Source: Olavius algarvensis Gamma 3 endosymbiont
Lineage (GTDB): Bacteria; Pseudomonadota; Gammaproteobacteria; GCA-001735895
Direction of reading: 5' to 3'
NCBI GenBank assembly: GCA_001735895.1
Contig: DS021201.1
Span: 110,565 to 159,855 of the forward strand
DNA: 49,291 bases
Shown in pieces: positions 19,759 through 29,673 of the stretch. The notes under the pieces are model-generated. The model searched no databases and had not been told where the DNA came from. It was given only the letters and a program-made list of their open reading frames with translations. The translations under genes were made by a program, and so were the position numbers. The stretch's first letter is position 1. Each line of letters starts with the position of its first letter.

Positions 19759-20637
19759 TCATGCGGCCTCGAATGACTCTTCCAGTTGCTGATAATACAT
19801 CAGCTCATACTCGACCGGCGGTATATCGCCGATCGATTCGAGTAATCGTCGATGGTTAAACCAGTCCACCCATTCCAGCGTGGCGTATTCGACATCGTCG
19901 AGTGCCTTCCAGGGACCACGCTTTCGGATGACTTCAGTCTTGTATAATCCGTTGATCGTTTCAGCGAGAGCATTGTCGTAAGAATCACCGACGCTACCGA
20001 CAGAAGCATCAATGCCGGCCTCCGCGAGCTTCTCGGTGTAGTGGATCGACAAGTACTGGCTGCCGCCGGCAATCGCTCTTGACCAGACGGCTTGATCCAG
20101 GGCATCGAGAACCAGTTCTGCCTTCAGCGAACGACTGACGCGCCAGCCGACGATATATCGAGCGAATACGTCGACGATAAAGGCGACATAGACGAATCCC
20201 GACCAGGTCGGCACGAAGGTGATATCGGCAACCCACAGCTGATTGGGCCGAATCGCGCTAAATTCACGATTCACGAGATCAGCAGGCCGGGCAAGGGAAT
20301 CGTCAGCGATGGTCGTCCAGCAGTTCTTTGGACCTCTTGTTACACCCCTCAGACCCAGTTCTCGCATCAGACGCTCTACCGTACGACGAGCCACAACAAA
20401 ACACTCCCGCTTCAATTGGCACCAGACTTTGCGAGCGCCGTACACCTCAAAATTCTCTTCCCAGACGCGTTTAATTTCCGCCTTGAGATGTCGATCTCGA
20501 GTTGATCGCTTCGAACAGCGATCTGGGTCCAGTTCTCGCGCCTTGTGCTCATGGTAGGTCGACGGAGCAATCGGCAATCGCTTGCAGATTGGCTCGACTC
20601 CGTAATCGACCCGGTGATCGTCGATGAACGACACCAT
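19759..20637 (-). CDS. IS3 family transposase OrfB (likely inactive; HSDRG catalytic segment missing)
   Basis: rve domain: QLWVADITFVPTWSGFVYVAFIVDVFAR, SYDNALAETINGLYKTEV; WSRAIAGGSQYLSIHYTEKL lacks the usual HHSDR. Confidence 0.9.
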   Translation of the reverse strand: MVSFIDDHRVDYGVEPICKRLPIAPSTYHEHKARELDPDRCSKRSTRDRHLKAEIKRVWEENFEVYGARKVWCQLKRECFVVARRTVERLMRELGLRGVTRGPKNCWTTIADDSLARPADLVNREFSAIRPNQLWVADITFVPTWSGFVYVAFIVDVFARYIVGWRVSRSLKAELVLDALDQAVWSRAIAGGSQYLSIHYTEKLAEAGIDASVGSVGDSYDNALAETINGLYKTEVIRKRGPWKALDDVEYATLEWVDWFNHRRLLESIGDIPPVEYELMYYQQLEESFEAA

Positions 20638-20957
20638 TATTTCGGTCGGCGGCCGAGCTCCGCCTGGGCGAAATAGGCAGAAGCCTTGCGCAGAATTTCA
20701 TTGGTCTGCTTGAGCTCTCGATTTTCGCGTTCCAGTTCCTTGAGGCGATCTCGCTCGCTCGTAGAGATGCCGCCACGCTTCCCCTGGTCAATCTCTGACT
20801 GTCTCACCCAGCGGCGTAGCGTTTCTGCTGTACATCCTATTTTCGATGATATCGATTCAATGGTTGACCACTGGGACTCGTGCTCATGTTGATGCTCGAA
20901 AACCATACGAACCGCCCGTTCCCGGACTTCCGGGGAATATCTTTTGTTTGTCTTCAT
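20637..20957 (-). CDS. IS3 family transposase OrfA
   Basis: [19 protein letters not shown]...[19 protein letters not shown]...[32 protein letters not shown]. Confidence 0.93.
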   Translation of the reverse strand: MKTNKRYSPEVRERAVRMVFEHQHEHESQWSTIESISSKIGCTAETLRRWVRQSEIDQGKRGGISTSERDRLKELERENRELKQTNEILRKASAYFAQAELGRRPK

Positions 20958-21007
20958 TACCCAATCCTCTCAAGAAATTGAGCCTCCGACAAACCCGGGG
21001 CGATTCA

Positions 21008-22692
21008 CATTGCTGTATGCCGGATTAATCGGCTGAGTCTCAGATAAGGCCCTGATTTAGTTCGGCTTTCTGGTAGAATGCCGTTCATGCGAACGACATC
21101 AGATCGGCTCCCCAAAGACCCTGAACAACTCCGCGAAATCATTCTCGGATTGCAATCCACCGTCGCTGAGAAGGACGATCTTATCGATCGGCAAACGGCG
21201 CATATCGACGAGTGGAAAACGAAATACCAGCAAATCCTGGAACAGTTCCGCCTGGCCCAACAGCGCCAGTTCGGCAAAGGCGGCGAGGCCGCCAATCAGC
21301 TGGGCCTGTTCAACGAGGGCGAGGAGATCGATACCGCCGCGACCGTTGAGGTGGACGCCGAGACCGAAACGATCACCTACACGCGCCAGAAGCCAAAACG
21401 CAAACCCTTACCCGACCATCTGCCGCGGGAAACCATCGTTCACGATATCGAGGACAAGGCCTGCGAGTGCTGCGGTCACGACCTGCACCGCATCGGCGAG
21501 GAGAAGAGCGAGCAGCTCGAGTTCATTCCCGCCCAGGTCAAAGTGATCGAGCATGTCCGGCCGAAGTATGGCTGTCGACACTGCGAGGAGACCGGCACCG
21601 AGGTCAAGATCAAGATTGCGCCAGTGCCGCCAACACCGATCCCGAAGAGCATCGCGACGGCATCGCTGCTGGCGCAAATCATTAGCAGTAAATACCAGTT
21701 TGCGCTGCCGCTGTACCGCCAGGAGCAAATGTTTAAGCAGTTCGACATCGACCTGAACCGCAAGACGATGGCGGAATGGATGATGCGTTGCGGTGAGTTG
21801 CTGGAACCGGTGGTTCAGCGCCTGAAAAACAGGCTGTTACAACAATCCGTGATCCAGGCGGATGAGACCCCGGTTCAAGTGCTCAAGGAAGATAAGCACC
21901 GCTGTTACATGTGGGTGTATTGCACTGGCAGCGACTCGCCAGCCACCCGCAAATCACAAGGTCCGCCGAATATCGTGCTCTATGATTACCAGGCCTCGCG
22001 GAGCGGGCAATGCGTGAAGGGCTATCTCGATGGATATCGCGGCTACCTGCAGGTAGACGGCTATGCCGCTTACGAGCAAACCGAAGCGACGCTGGTGGGC
22101 TGCTGGGCGCATGCGAGGCGCAAGTTCGTCGAGGCGAAGAAGGCGCAACCGAAGGGCAAGACCGGCAAGGCGGACTGGGCGATCAGTCATATCCAGAAGC
22201 TGTACCGCATCGAGTCGGAGATCAAGAATCTCGAATCGGCGGAAAAGCAGCGAGTGCGCCACGAGCAGGCGCGACCGTTGCTCGATCAGTTCAAGGCATG
22301 GCTCGACAAATCCGCGAACCAGGTGCCGCCGAAGACGGCGCTCGGCAAAGCCATTGTTTACACGCTGGGCCAATGGAAAAAGCTCGAGCGTTATCTCGAA
22401 GATGGCCACCTCAACATCGACAACAACCGGGTGGAGCGCGCGGTGAAACCCTTCGTGATCGGTCGCAAGAATTGGATGTTCTCGAACACCGGCAATGGCG
22501 CCAGGGCCAGCGCGATGCTCTACAGTATCATCGAGACGGTAAAGGCGAATGGACTCATCCCGTTCGATTATCTCCGCAATGCCCTGCAGGCGATTGCAGA
22601 GAATCCGAAAGACGTCGACGCGCTACTGCCCTGGAACATTGACCTGCCAAAATCGGCCACCGATTAACAGGTGCGGTTCGCCAGACGCTTAC
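21008..22692 (+). mobile_element. IS66-family element, left end missing
   Basis: tnpC followed by GGTGCGGTTCGCCAGACGCTTAC (IS66-type right end). No matching GTAAGCGTCTGGCGAAC upstream, and no tnpA/tnpB. Confidence 0.78.
21078..22667 (+). CDS. tnpC: IS66 family transposase TnpC
   Basis: CECCGHDLHRIGEEKSEQLEFIPAQVKVIEHVRPKYGCRHCE, VIQADETPVQVL, VDGYAAY, NIDNNRVERAVKPFVIGRKNWMFSNT. Confidence 0.97.
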   Translation: MPFMRTTSDRLPKDPEQLREIILGLQSTVAEKDDLIDRQTAHIDEWKTKYQQILEQFRLAQQRQFGKGGEAANQLGLFNEGEEIDTAATVEVDAETETITYTRQKPKRKPLPDHLPRETIVHDIEDKACECCGHDLHRIGEEKSEQLEFIPAQVKVIEHVRPKYGCRHCEETGTEVKIKIAPVPPTPIPKSIATASLLAQIISSKYQFALPLYRQEQMFKQFDIDLNRKTMAEWMMRCGELLEPVVQRLKNRLLQQSVIQADETPVQVLKEDKHRCYMWVYCTGSDSPATRKSQGPPNIVLYDYQASRSGQCVKGYLDGYRGYLQVDGYAAYEQTEATLVGCWAHARRKFVEAKKAQPKGKTGKADWAISHIQKLYRIESEIKNLESAEKQRVRHEQARPLLDQFKAWLDKSANQVPPKTALGKAIVYTLGQWKKLERYLEDGHLNIDNNRVERAVKPFVIGRKNWMFSNTGNGARASAMLYSIIETVKANGLIPFDYLRNALQAIAENPKDVDALLPWNIDLPKSATD

Positions 22693-22697
22693 AATTC

Positions 22698-22721
22698 TTG
22701 TTGGTACATTTGTTGGTATAA
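22698..22721. repeat. Two 12-bp-spaced direct repeats TTGTTGGTA
   Basis: TTGTTGGTACAT TTGTTGGTATAA at 22698-22706 and 22710-22718. Confidence 0.55.
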
Positions 22722-23030
22722 GTTTCAGAAGATCGATTCCTGCCTTCGGAATCGAACTATAAACCTACGGATTTTTGCGGGTTTCAGTTGTGCATTGTTA
22801 TGCTTTGTTGTGCAAACTAGAGCAACGGACGCCCCGTAAGTTGTTGTAAAATAAAGAAATATAAATCACTGATCTTTCTGTGGGTCCCGGCGGGAATCTT
22901 GCGATGGCGGCGAGTCATGAGGTCCCGATACGTCGGACCGCCGCTTACGCGGGGATGACTTTATAACCCGACGTTTTGAGGTGGCTGGCGCTGCGGCTAT
23001 AATATCGCCTCCTGCTCGGTTCGAGACCTC

Positions 23031-24230
23031 ATGAACAAAGACCTTTCCCTGTTGCACCGCTACCCGTTCGAAAAACTGGCCGAACTATTACAGAACCTGC
23101 AGCCGCCGCAACACCTCGATGCGATCGCTTTATCGATCGGTGAACCGCGGCATCCGGCGCCACAGTTCGTTATTGAAAACCTGATCGCCCACTTGCACCA
23201 GTTATCTAACTACCCGAGCACCAAAGGTAAACAGGAATTGCGTACCGCAATCGCATCCTGGCTTGCCCGGCGTTTTGCCATCGATCCGGCGCTGGTGGAC
23301 CCGGAAATCAATTTGTTACCGGTTAGCGGTACGCGCGAAGCGCTGTTCGCTATCGCCCAGGCGGTCATCGATCGCCGCTGCGATCGCCCATTGGTGATGA
23401 TGCCCAATCCGTTTTACCAGATCTACGAGGGTGCGGCGCTGCTGGCGGGCGCCATACCGCGTTACCTCGATTGCCTGCCGGAAAACGGGTTTCTACCCGA
23501 TCTGGATCGGGTTAGCGCCGACGAATGGTCACGCTGCCAGCTGATCTATATCTGCACCCCCGCCAACCCGACCGGCGCCGTGATGCCGCCGGAGTACCTG
23601 CGGCGCCTGATCGAGCTCGCTCAACGCTTCGATTTCGTGATCGCAAGCGACGAGTGTTATTCGGAAATTTACCTCGACGAAAACGCCCCGCCGCCAGGAT
23701 TGCTCGGCGTAGCCGCCGCCATGGGCAATGATCGTTTCGATCGCTGCCTCGTATTCCACAGCCTGTCGAAACGCTCCAACCTGCCGGGACTGCGTTCCGG
23801 GTTCGTCGCCGGAGATGCCCGTATTCTGGAAAAATTCCTGCTTTATCGTACCTATCAAGGCTGCGCGCTGCCGTCCGCAACCCAGACCGCAAGCACCGCA
23901 GCCTGGCTCGACGAATCCCATGTGGTTCAAAACCGGACCCGTTACCGGCAAAAATTTGAGCAGGTTTTAAACCTGCTTTCTGATACACTCGCGCCGCAGA
24001 AACCGCAGGCGGGATTCTACCTGTGGGCCGATACGCCCCTGCCCGATACCGATTTTGCGCGGCGTCTATACGCCGGGCAAAATGTCACGGTACTGCCGGG
24101 ACGTTTCCTATCGCGCGCGCATAACGGCAGCGATCCCGGCGAAAACCGAGTGCGTATGGCGCTGGTGGCGCCGCTCGATGAATGCGTCGATGCGGCACGA
24201 CGTATTAACAGGCTAGTTTCAGATCTTTAG
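23031..24230 (+). CDS. dapC: Succinyldiaminopimelate transaminase
   Basis: Class I aminotransferase (YICTPANPTGAVMP, FHSLSKRSNLPGLRSGFVAGD) directly upstream of dapD. Confidence 0.9.
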   Translation: MNKDLSLLHRYPFEKLAELLQNLQPPQHLDAIALSIGEPRHPAPQFVIENLIAHLHQLSNYPSTKGKQELRTAIASWLARRFAIDPALVDPEINLLPVSGTREALFAIAQAVIDRRCDRPLVMMPNPFYQIYEGAALLAGAIPRYLDCLPENGFLPDLDRVSADEWSRCQLIYICTPANPTGAVMPPEYLRRLIELAQRFDFVIASDECYSEIYLDENAPPPGLLGVAAAMGNDRFDRCLVFHSLSKRSNLPGLRSGFVAGDARILEKFLLYRTYQGCALPSATQTASTAAWLDESHVVQNRTRYRQKFEQVLNLLSDTLAPQKPQAGFYLWADTPLPDTDFARRLYAGQNVTVLPGRFLSRAHNGSDPGENRVRMALVAPLDECVDAARRINRLVSDL

Positions 24231-24240
24231 GAGATAACTC

Positions 24241-25062
24241 ATGACAGACCTTCAGCAAATTATCGAACAGGCGTTCGAAAATCGCGCTGAAATCAATCCG
24301 GCAAACGTCGAGGCGGAAGTCAAAGACGCAGTGCTCGAGGCAATTCAAATGCTCGATTCGGGCCAGCAGCGCGTGGCGCAACCGATAGACGATGGATGGC
24401 AAGTCAACGAATGGTTAAAAAAGGCGGTGCTGTTGTCGTTTCGCATACGCGGTAACGAAATCATGCCCGGCGGTTTTACCCAGTACTACGACAAGATCGA
24501 TTCCAAATTCGACGGCATGTCGAGTGAGCAGCATGCGGCCAGCGGGGTGCGCGTGGTGCCACCGGCGGTGGCGCGCAAGGGCGCTTATATCGCCTCGGGC
24601 GTGGTGATGATGCCTTGTTACATCAATATCGGCGCCTATGTCGATAGCGGCACTATGGTCGATACCTGGGCCACGGTCGGCTCCTGCGCGCAAATCGGCA
24701 AGAACGTGCATTTATCCGGCGGCGTGGGTATCGGCGGCGTGCTGGAACCGCTGCAGGCCGCGCCGACGATCATCGAGGACAATTGCTTTATCGGCGCGCG
24801 CTCCGAAGTCGTCGAAGGTGTTATCGTCGAGAAAAACTCGGTTATCTCGATGGGAGTTTACATCGGGCAAAGCACCAAGATTTACAACCGCGAAACCGGC
24901 GAAGTAAGCTACGGCCGGATTCCCGCCGGCTCGGTTGTGGTATCGGGTAACCTGCCCGCCGCCGATGGCAGCCACAGCCTTTACTGTGCGGTAATCGTCA
25001 AACAGGTCGACGAAAAAACGCGCGCCAAGGTCGGTATTAACGAGCTGGTACGCAATATCTGA
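24241..25062 (+). CDS. dapD: 2,3,4,5-tetrahydropyridine-2,6-dicarboxylate N-succinyltransferase
   Basis: Hexapeptide repeats; [52 protein letters not shown]. Confidence 0.96.
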   Translation: MTDLQQIIEQAFENRAEINPANVEAEVKDAVLEAIQMLDSGQQRVAQPIDDGWQVNEWLKKAVLLSFRIRGNEIMPGGFTQYYDKIDSKFDGMSSEQHAASGVRVVPPAVARKGAYIASGVVMMPCYINIGAYVDSGTMVDTWATVGSCAQIGKNVHLSGGVGIGGVLEPLQAAPTIIEDNCFIGARSEVVEGVIVEKNSVISMGVYIGQSTKIYNRETGEVSYGRIPAGSVVVSGNLPAADGSHSLYCAVIVKQVDEKTRAKVGINELVRNI

Positions 25063-25067
25063 ATGTC

Positions 25068-25424
25068 ATGAGTCCGATCCCGCCAAAACTTTACGGCATC
25101 GCTAATTGCGATACGATCAAAAAGGCCAAAAAATGGCTCGATAGCCGCGACATCGCGTACGAATTTCACGATTATCGTAAACAGGGACTCGATATGGCGC
25201 TGCTGCAATCCCTGGAATCGGCACTCGGCTGGGAAGTCATGGTAAATCGCCGCGGCACCACTTGGCGCGCCCTGCCCGACGCGCTCAAGGACGGTATCGA
25301 CCGCGACTCGGCCTTGCAGATCATGCTGGATAGTCCGGCAATCATCAAACGACCGATACTCGCTATTGAAAATCGATTATTAATCGGTTTCAACGATCAG
25401 CAATACCAGGAAATTTTCAACTAA
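25068..25424 (+). CDS. ArsC/Spx family reductase (YffB-like)
   Basis: LYGIANCDTIKKAKKWLDSRDIAYEFHDYRKQG; RPILAIENRLLIGF; adjacent to dapE. Confidence 0.92.
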   Translation: MSPIPPKLYGIANCDTIKKAKKWLDSRDIAYEFHDYRKQGLDMALLQSLESALGWEVMVNRRGTTWRALPDALKDGIDRDSALQIMLDSPAIIKRPILAIENRLLIGFNDQQYQEIFN

Positions 25425-25427
25425 ATC

Positions 25428-26558
25428 ATGAGCAGTGCAACGCTAAAATTGGCCTCCGACCTGATTGCACGGGCTTCGGTTACTCCCGATGACGCCGGCT
25501 GTCAGGCCATGCTAATCGAGCGGCTCGAAGCGATCGGTTTTATCTGCGAAACCATGAGGTTCGACGACGTCACCAACCTGTGGGCGCGCCGCGGCCAGGA
25601 TGGACCGTTACTGGCCTTCGCCGGCCATACCGATGTGGTGCCAACCGGCCCGCTGGACAAGTGGCTTAGCGATCCCTTCGTGCCGGAAATTCGTGACGGC
25701 GTGCTCTACGGGCGCGGCGCGGCGGACATGAAATCCAGCATCGCCGCAATGGTCACCGCCTGCGAAAGATTTGTCGCGCAGCATGCCGATCATATCGGCT
25801 CGATCGCCTTGCTGATTACCAGCGACGAGGAAGGCATTGCGGTCAACGGCACCGTCAAGGTGATCGAAGCGCTGGAAGCGCGCGGCGAAAAAATCGACTG
25901 GGCACTGATCGGCGAGCCGTCGAGTCACGAACGGATCGGCGACGTCTGCAAAAACGGTCGGCGCGGCTCGATCGGCGCCCGGCTGGTAATACACGGTGTA
26001 CAGGGCCATGTGGCCTATCCGCACAAGGTCGACAATCCGATCCATCGCGCGATGCCCGCACTGCACGATCTGGCGCGTCACGAATGGGACCGGGGGAATC
26101 GATTTTTCCCGCCGACCAGTCTGCAAATCTCCAACATCAGCTCGGGTACCGGCGCGCACAATGTCGTCCCGGGGCATGCCGAAGTTTGGTTCAACCTGCG
26201 TTACTCGACCGAGATCGACGCCAAAAAAATCATCGAAACCACCAAAGTGATTCTCGACAAGCATGAATTGGAATATGACATCGACTGGTCGATTTCAGGC
26301 TACCCGTTTTTGACGCCCGCAGGCGAACTGGTACAGGCGGCGCAACAGGCAATCGAGCAGCACACCGGGCAGAGGACCGACCTGCAGACTACCGGCGGCA
26401 CCTCGGACGGTCGTTTCATCGCGCCCACCGGCGCGCAAGTGCTCGAACTGGGTCCGGTAAACGATTCGATCCACAAGGTCAACGAGCATGTCGCCGTCGA
26501 CGAACTCGACACCCTGTCCGAGATTTACCAGAGTATTCTTAAAAACTTGCTCACCTGA
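25428..26558 (+). CDS. dapE: Succinyl-diaminopimelate desuccinylase
   Basis: [62 protein letters not shown]. Confidence 0.97.
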   Translation: MSSATLKLASDLIARASVTPDDAGCQAMLIERLEAIGFICETMRFDDVTNLWARRGQDGPLLAFAGHTDVVPTGPLDKWLSDPFVPEIRDGVLYGRGAADMKSSIAAMVTACERFVAQHADHIGSIALLITSDEEGIAVNGTVKVIEALEARGEKIDWALIGEPSSHERIGDVCKNGRRGSIGARLVIHGVQGHVAYPHKVDNPIHRAMPALHDLARHEWDRGNRFFPPTSLQISNISSGTGAHNVVPGHAEVWFNLRYSTEIDAKKIIETTKVILDKHELEYDIDWSISGYPFLTPAGELVQAAQQAIEQHTGQRTDLQTTGGTSDGRFIAPTGAQVLELGPVNDSIHKVNEHVAVDELDTLSEIYQSILKNLLT

Positions 26559-27463
26559 TGCCCGCTAACGGCCGCTTTGCACCCTCCCCCTCGGGTCCCC
26601 TGCATTTCGGATCGTTGGTGGCGGCGCTGGCCAGCTATTGCCAGGCAAAATTTCGCCAGGGCCGTTGGCTAGTGCGTATCGAGGATGTCGACACGCCGCG
26701 GGTGGTCGAGTCCGCGGGCGACCAAATTTTACGCGACCTCGAAGCCTTCGGATTCGACTGGGACGGTCCGGTTCTGTATCAAAGCGATCAATTCGAACAC
26801 TATCGCTACTATCTGGAAAAGCTATTGGCCCAGGGTGACGCTTACGCCTGTGAATGCAGCCGCCGCAGCCTGCGCCGACAAGGGGTTTCCAGCGGCCCCC
26901 TGGGTCAAATCTATCCCGGTAACTGCCGCCGTAAAAAACTTGACCCCAATGGCCACTCGATTCGCCTCGACACCGCCACCGCCGCGACCATCGAATTCCA
27001 CGATCAAGTCTACGGCCGCTGCGAGTTGAACCTGCCCGCGGCGGTCGGTGATTTCGTGCTAAAACGGGCCGACAATATCTACGCTTACCATCTCGCGGTA
27101 GTGGTCGACGATCAACTGCAGGGTATCGACGAAGTGGTGCGCGGCGCCGACTTGCTGGAAAACACTTGCCTGCATATCTGGCTGCAGCAAAAACTGGGCT
27201 TCGCCACCCCCCGCTACCTGCATATTCCGCTGGTCGACAATGCACAGGGAGTCAAACTCAGCAAACAAACCGGCGCCAGTCCGATCGACCACCGCAATGC
27301 ATCCCGACAATTGGTGGCCGCATTGAGTCACCTCGGCCAATCCCCCGAGGTCGGCTTGCACCAGGGCAACCCCGATGAGATTCTGCGCTGGGCGATAGCT
27401 AACTGGGATCAAACCTCGATACCGGTGCTGCGGCCTTCGAGCGCGGAGAACTTCGAGGACTAA
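26558..27463 (+). CDS. gluQ: Glutamyl-Q tRNA(Asp) synthetase
   Basis: GRFAPSPSGPLHFGSLVAALASYCQAK, RIEDVDTPR, LPLVDN..GVKLSKQTGA-like KLSK motif, no anticodon-binding domain. Confidence 0.95.
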   Translation: MPANGRFAPSPSGPLHFGSLVAALASYCQAKFRQGRWLVRIEDVDTPRVVESAGDQILRDLEAFGFDWDGPVLYQSDQFEHYRYYLEKLLAQGDAYACECSRRSLRRQGVSSGPLGQIYPGNCRRKKLDPNGHSIRLDTATAATIEFHDQVYGRCELNLPAAVGDFVLKRADNIYAYHLAVVVDDQLQGIDEVVRGADLLENTCLHIWLQQKLGFATPRYLHIPLVDNAQGVKLSKQTGASPIDHRNASRQLVAALSHLGQSPEVGLHQGNPDEILRWAIANWDQTSIPVLRPSSAENFED

Positions 27464-28385
27464 TCCGTTTTCAGGTAATCCACGATCGCCGAAATAACGG
27501 TTTCATCCTTAAGAATTCGATTGTGCCCGAGCCCGTGGGTCGCGTGCACTTCGCATCCCGGCCAATAATCGATCATTTCGCGGAACTGGGCCTCGCTGAC
27601 CTCGGGGTCCTCGTGGTCATAAACCAGCATACCCTTAAGCCCGCCGCTGCGAGCAGCCTTGCCGGCGTCAGTAATTCCCAGGGATTAACGCCGTCCATCA
27701 GGGCTATCATGCGCGCCCCGATCTTGTCGTAAAAACGTTGCGCTAGCTGCGGCCGCATATTCAACAGGTCACGAAAGGTTTCGAACATTTTCTGCACTTC
27801 CAGATGCGGCGCCACCAGCACCGTGCGCCGGGGCGATAACCCTTGTTGCACCGCATAAGCGGCGGCCATCGCTCCCAGCGAATGCGCGATCACGCAATCG
27901 ATCGCACCCAGCTGCTGCTGTAGCGCAATCAGGGTGGCGCTAAAACGCGGCATGTCGGACTGTTTTCCCGGATTGCTGCCATGTTCGGGGGCGTCGAAAC
28001 ATACCGCGGTAAAACCGGCCGCCGCCAAAGGTTCGATAAAATTTCGGAACTGAGTGCCGCTGCCGCTCCAGCCATGCATCATCACGACCAGCGGCCCCTC
28101 GCCCCAACAATAAACCGGCAGTGTCACATCCGCTGCGGTCACTTCAATGCGCCGGTCGGCCCGCTGCCAGAATTCAGCTACCCAGGGTTTTGGTTTCGAT
28201 TTGAAAACGGTAAACCAGAAGCGGGCAAGTACATCGGACGCCCATTCATTGTGAATCAGCGACAACAGGTTCAAACCCATGCCGGATAACTGAAAGCTCA
28301 AGGGTATAACCCGTTGACGTCTCTCCGCCGAGCTTAGGATTCGCGGCCTTCGCGGAGATTCCTGTTCGTTGTCCATCGGCGCCAA
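27460..28385 (-). pseudogene. Alpha/beta hydrolase disrupted by a frameshift near 27667-27672
   Basis: Main frame (VMMHGWSGSGTQF, AHSLGAMAAAYA) carries on in another frame as DAGKAARSGGLKGMLVYDHEDPEVSEAQFREMIDYWPGCEVHATHGLGHNRILKDETVISAIVDYLKTD*, which holds the expected D and H. Confidence 0.8.
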
Positions 28386-28459
28386 CTATCCTGTTGCAAT
28401 GTCGTTGTTAGCCAGCGAATGAGCAGGCTGACTGGCGGATGGCGTCACCATTGGCAAAA

Positions 28460-29041
28460 TCAAAACAGGAAAAAAAGCGTCAATTGCCGATCGTAGGTAT
28501 CGATATCCCGATTGCCCGACTGGCTCAAATCCTCAAATTCCACCGATGAACTATCCACGCTGATTTCGAACCCGAAGTTGAGTCCTTGCCGGCGGCCGAA
28601 TTCAACCCCGATAGCCGTCAGTACGCCGGCCTCGGTACTCTCCACGTAGTCGCCGCTGGCATAATGTGCGACCGGGCCGACCCTGATATACGGGCTGGTA
28701 TCCGAGTTACGCACAAACATGTAGCCGATAGTAGCCGAAAACGGGACTTCGGTATGGCTGATATCGCCCGAGATGACAAACGCCGGGCCAATCCCGAAAT
28801 TGAATATCAGGCCGCTATCGGCTTCATAGCGGGAAACAAAACCGACCCCGATCGGAATCGAAAAGGATTCGACGCTAGACGAGGATTCGGCCTCGAAATT
28901 ATCCTCGTATAAATCGACAACATCGGAAATGCCGCTAACGTAACTGGCGCCGACCCCATAGTCCCATTCACCGGCGTTGACGTTAGCACCGCACAGTAAA
29001 GCCAAAGTCATATAAACAATCCTGAACAGCTTCATGGTCAA
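28460..29041 (-). CDS. Outer-membrane beta-barrel-like protein, hypothetical
   Basis: Signal peptide ending NVNAG; alternating beta-strand pattern; C-terminal aromatic RQLTLFFLF. Confidence 0.65.
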   Translation of the reverse strand: MTMKLFRIVYMTLALLCGANVNAGEWDYGVGASYVSGISDVVDLYEDNFEAESSSSVESFSIPIGVGFVSRYEADSGLIFNFGIGPAFVISGDISHTEVPFSATIGYMFVRNSDTSPYIRVGPVAHYASGDYVESTEAGVLTAIGVEFGRRQGLNFGFEISVDSSSVEFEDLSQSGNRDIDTYDRQLTLFFLF

Positions 29042-29304
29042 GGCTCTCCTCCTGAAATATCCGCCTGCTGTTAGCTGCGTCTGATGCCTCAGAATATCAA
29101 GGTTTAAACATTAACCCAACAACGACCCGGCGCCGATATTATCGCCGGCTCTTCGCCCAGGCCGCCAGCCGGGGGGCAAGCGGCATAGACCGTCGTCGGC
29201 TTGGTGGGCGACCCGGATTCGAATCTGTATGGGATTTTGTTGTTCACGGTCGATTAAGCGCTAAACTATCCGCTTCGGGAGCCGAAAAAAACCAGAGGAT
29301 AATC

Positions 29305-29655
29305 ATGCTCAAGAGTGCCGACGAACTGATTAGAGAAGCCCAGCAGCATATCGAATGCGTGGACGTGCAAACCGCCAAAAAGATCTATGACGAGAGCCCG
29401 GATGCCGTGATCGTCGATGTACGTGAAAAACACAAGGCGGAGGTCTCGAAACTGACCGATTCGATCAACATTTCTCGCGGGATTCTGGAATACGACGTGC
29501 ATAAGGAATGCCCCGATGCCAACACCGTGATTATCACCCACTGCGGCGGTGGCGGGCGCGCGTCGCTGGCGGCCCACTCGCTCAAGCAGCTCGGCTACCA
29601 CCGGGTTTATGCGATAACCGCGCCGTTCGATGAAATCAAAAAGGTATTCGGCTGA
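29305..29655 (+). CDS. Rhodanese-like domain protein
   Basis: DAVIVDVREKHKAEVSKLTDSINISRGILEY...VIITHCGGGGRASLAAHSLKQLGY. Confidence 0.92.
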   Translation: MLKSADELIREAQQHIECVDVQTAKKIYDESPDAVIVDVREKHKAEVSKLTDSINISRGILEYDVHKECPDANTVIITHCGGGGRASLAAHSLKQLGYHRVYAITAPFDEIKKVFG

Positions 29656-29673
29656 CGCCAACCGAGCCGCAGC

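Larger units (their letters stand above)
19720..21007 (-). mobile_element. IS3-family insertion sequence
   Basis: Terminal inverted repeats TGAATCGCCCCGGGATTTCCGGAGGCT / TGAATCGCCCCGGGTTTGTCGGAGGCT (24/27 match) bracket orfA and orfB. Confidence 0.9.

Noticed and set aside
22010-22642. 210-aa ORF in IS66
   Set aside because: Alternate frame inside tnpC.
29202-29225. tRNA-like 3' end on the minus strand (GATTCGAATCCGGGTCGCCCACCA)
   Set aside because: T-stem does not pair, spacing from T-loop to CCA is off by one, and no D/anticodon arms precede it. At best a remnant or coincidence.
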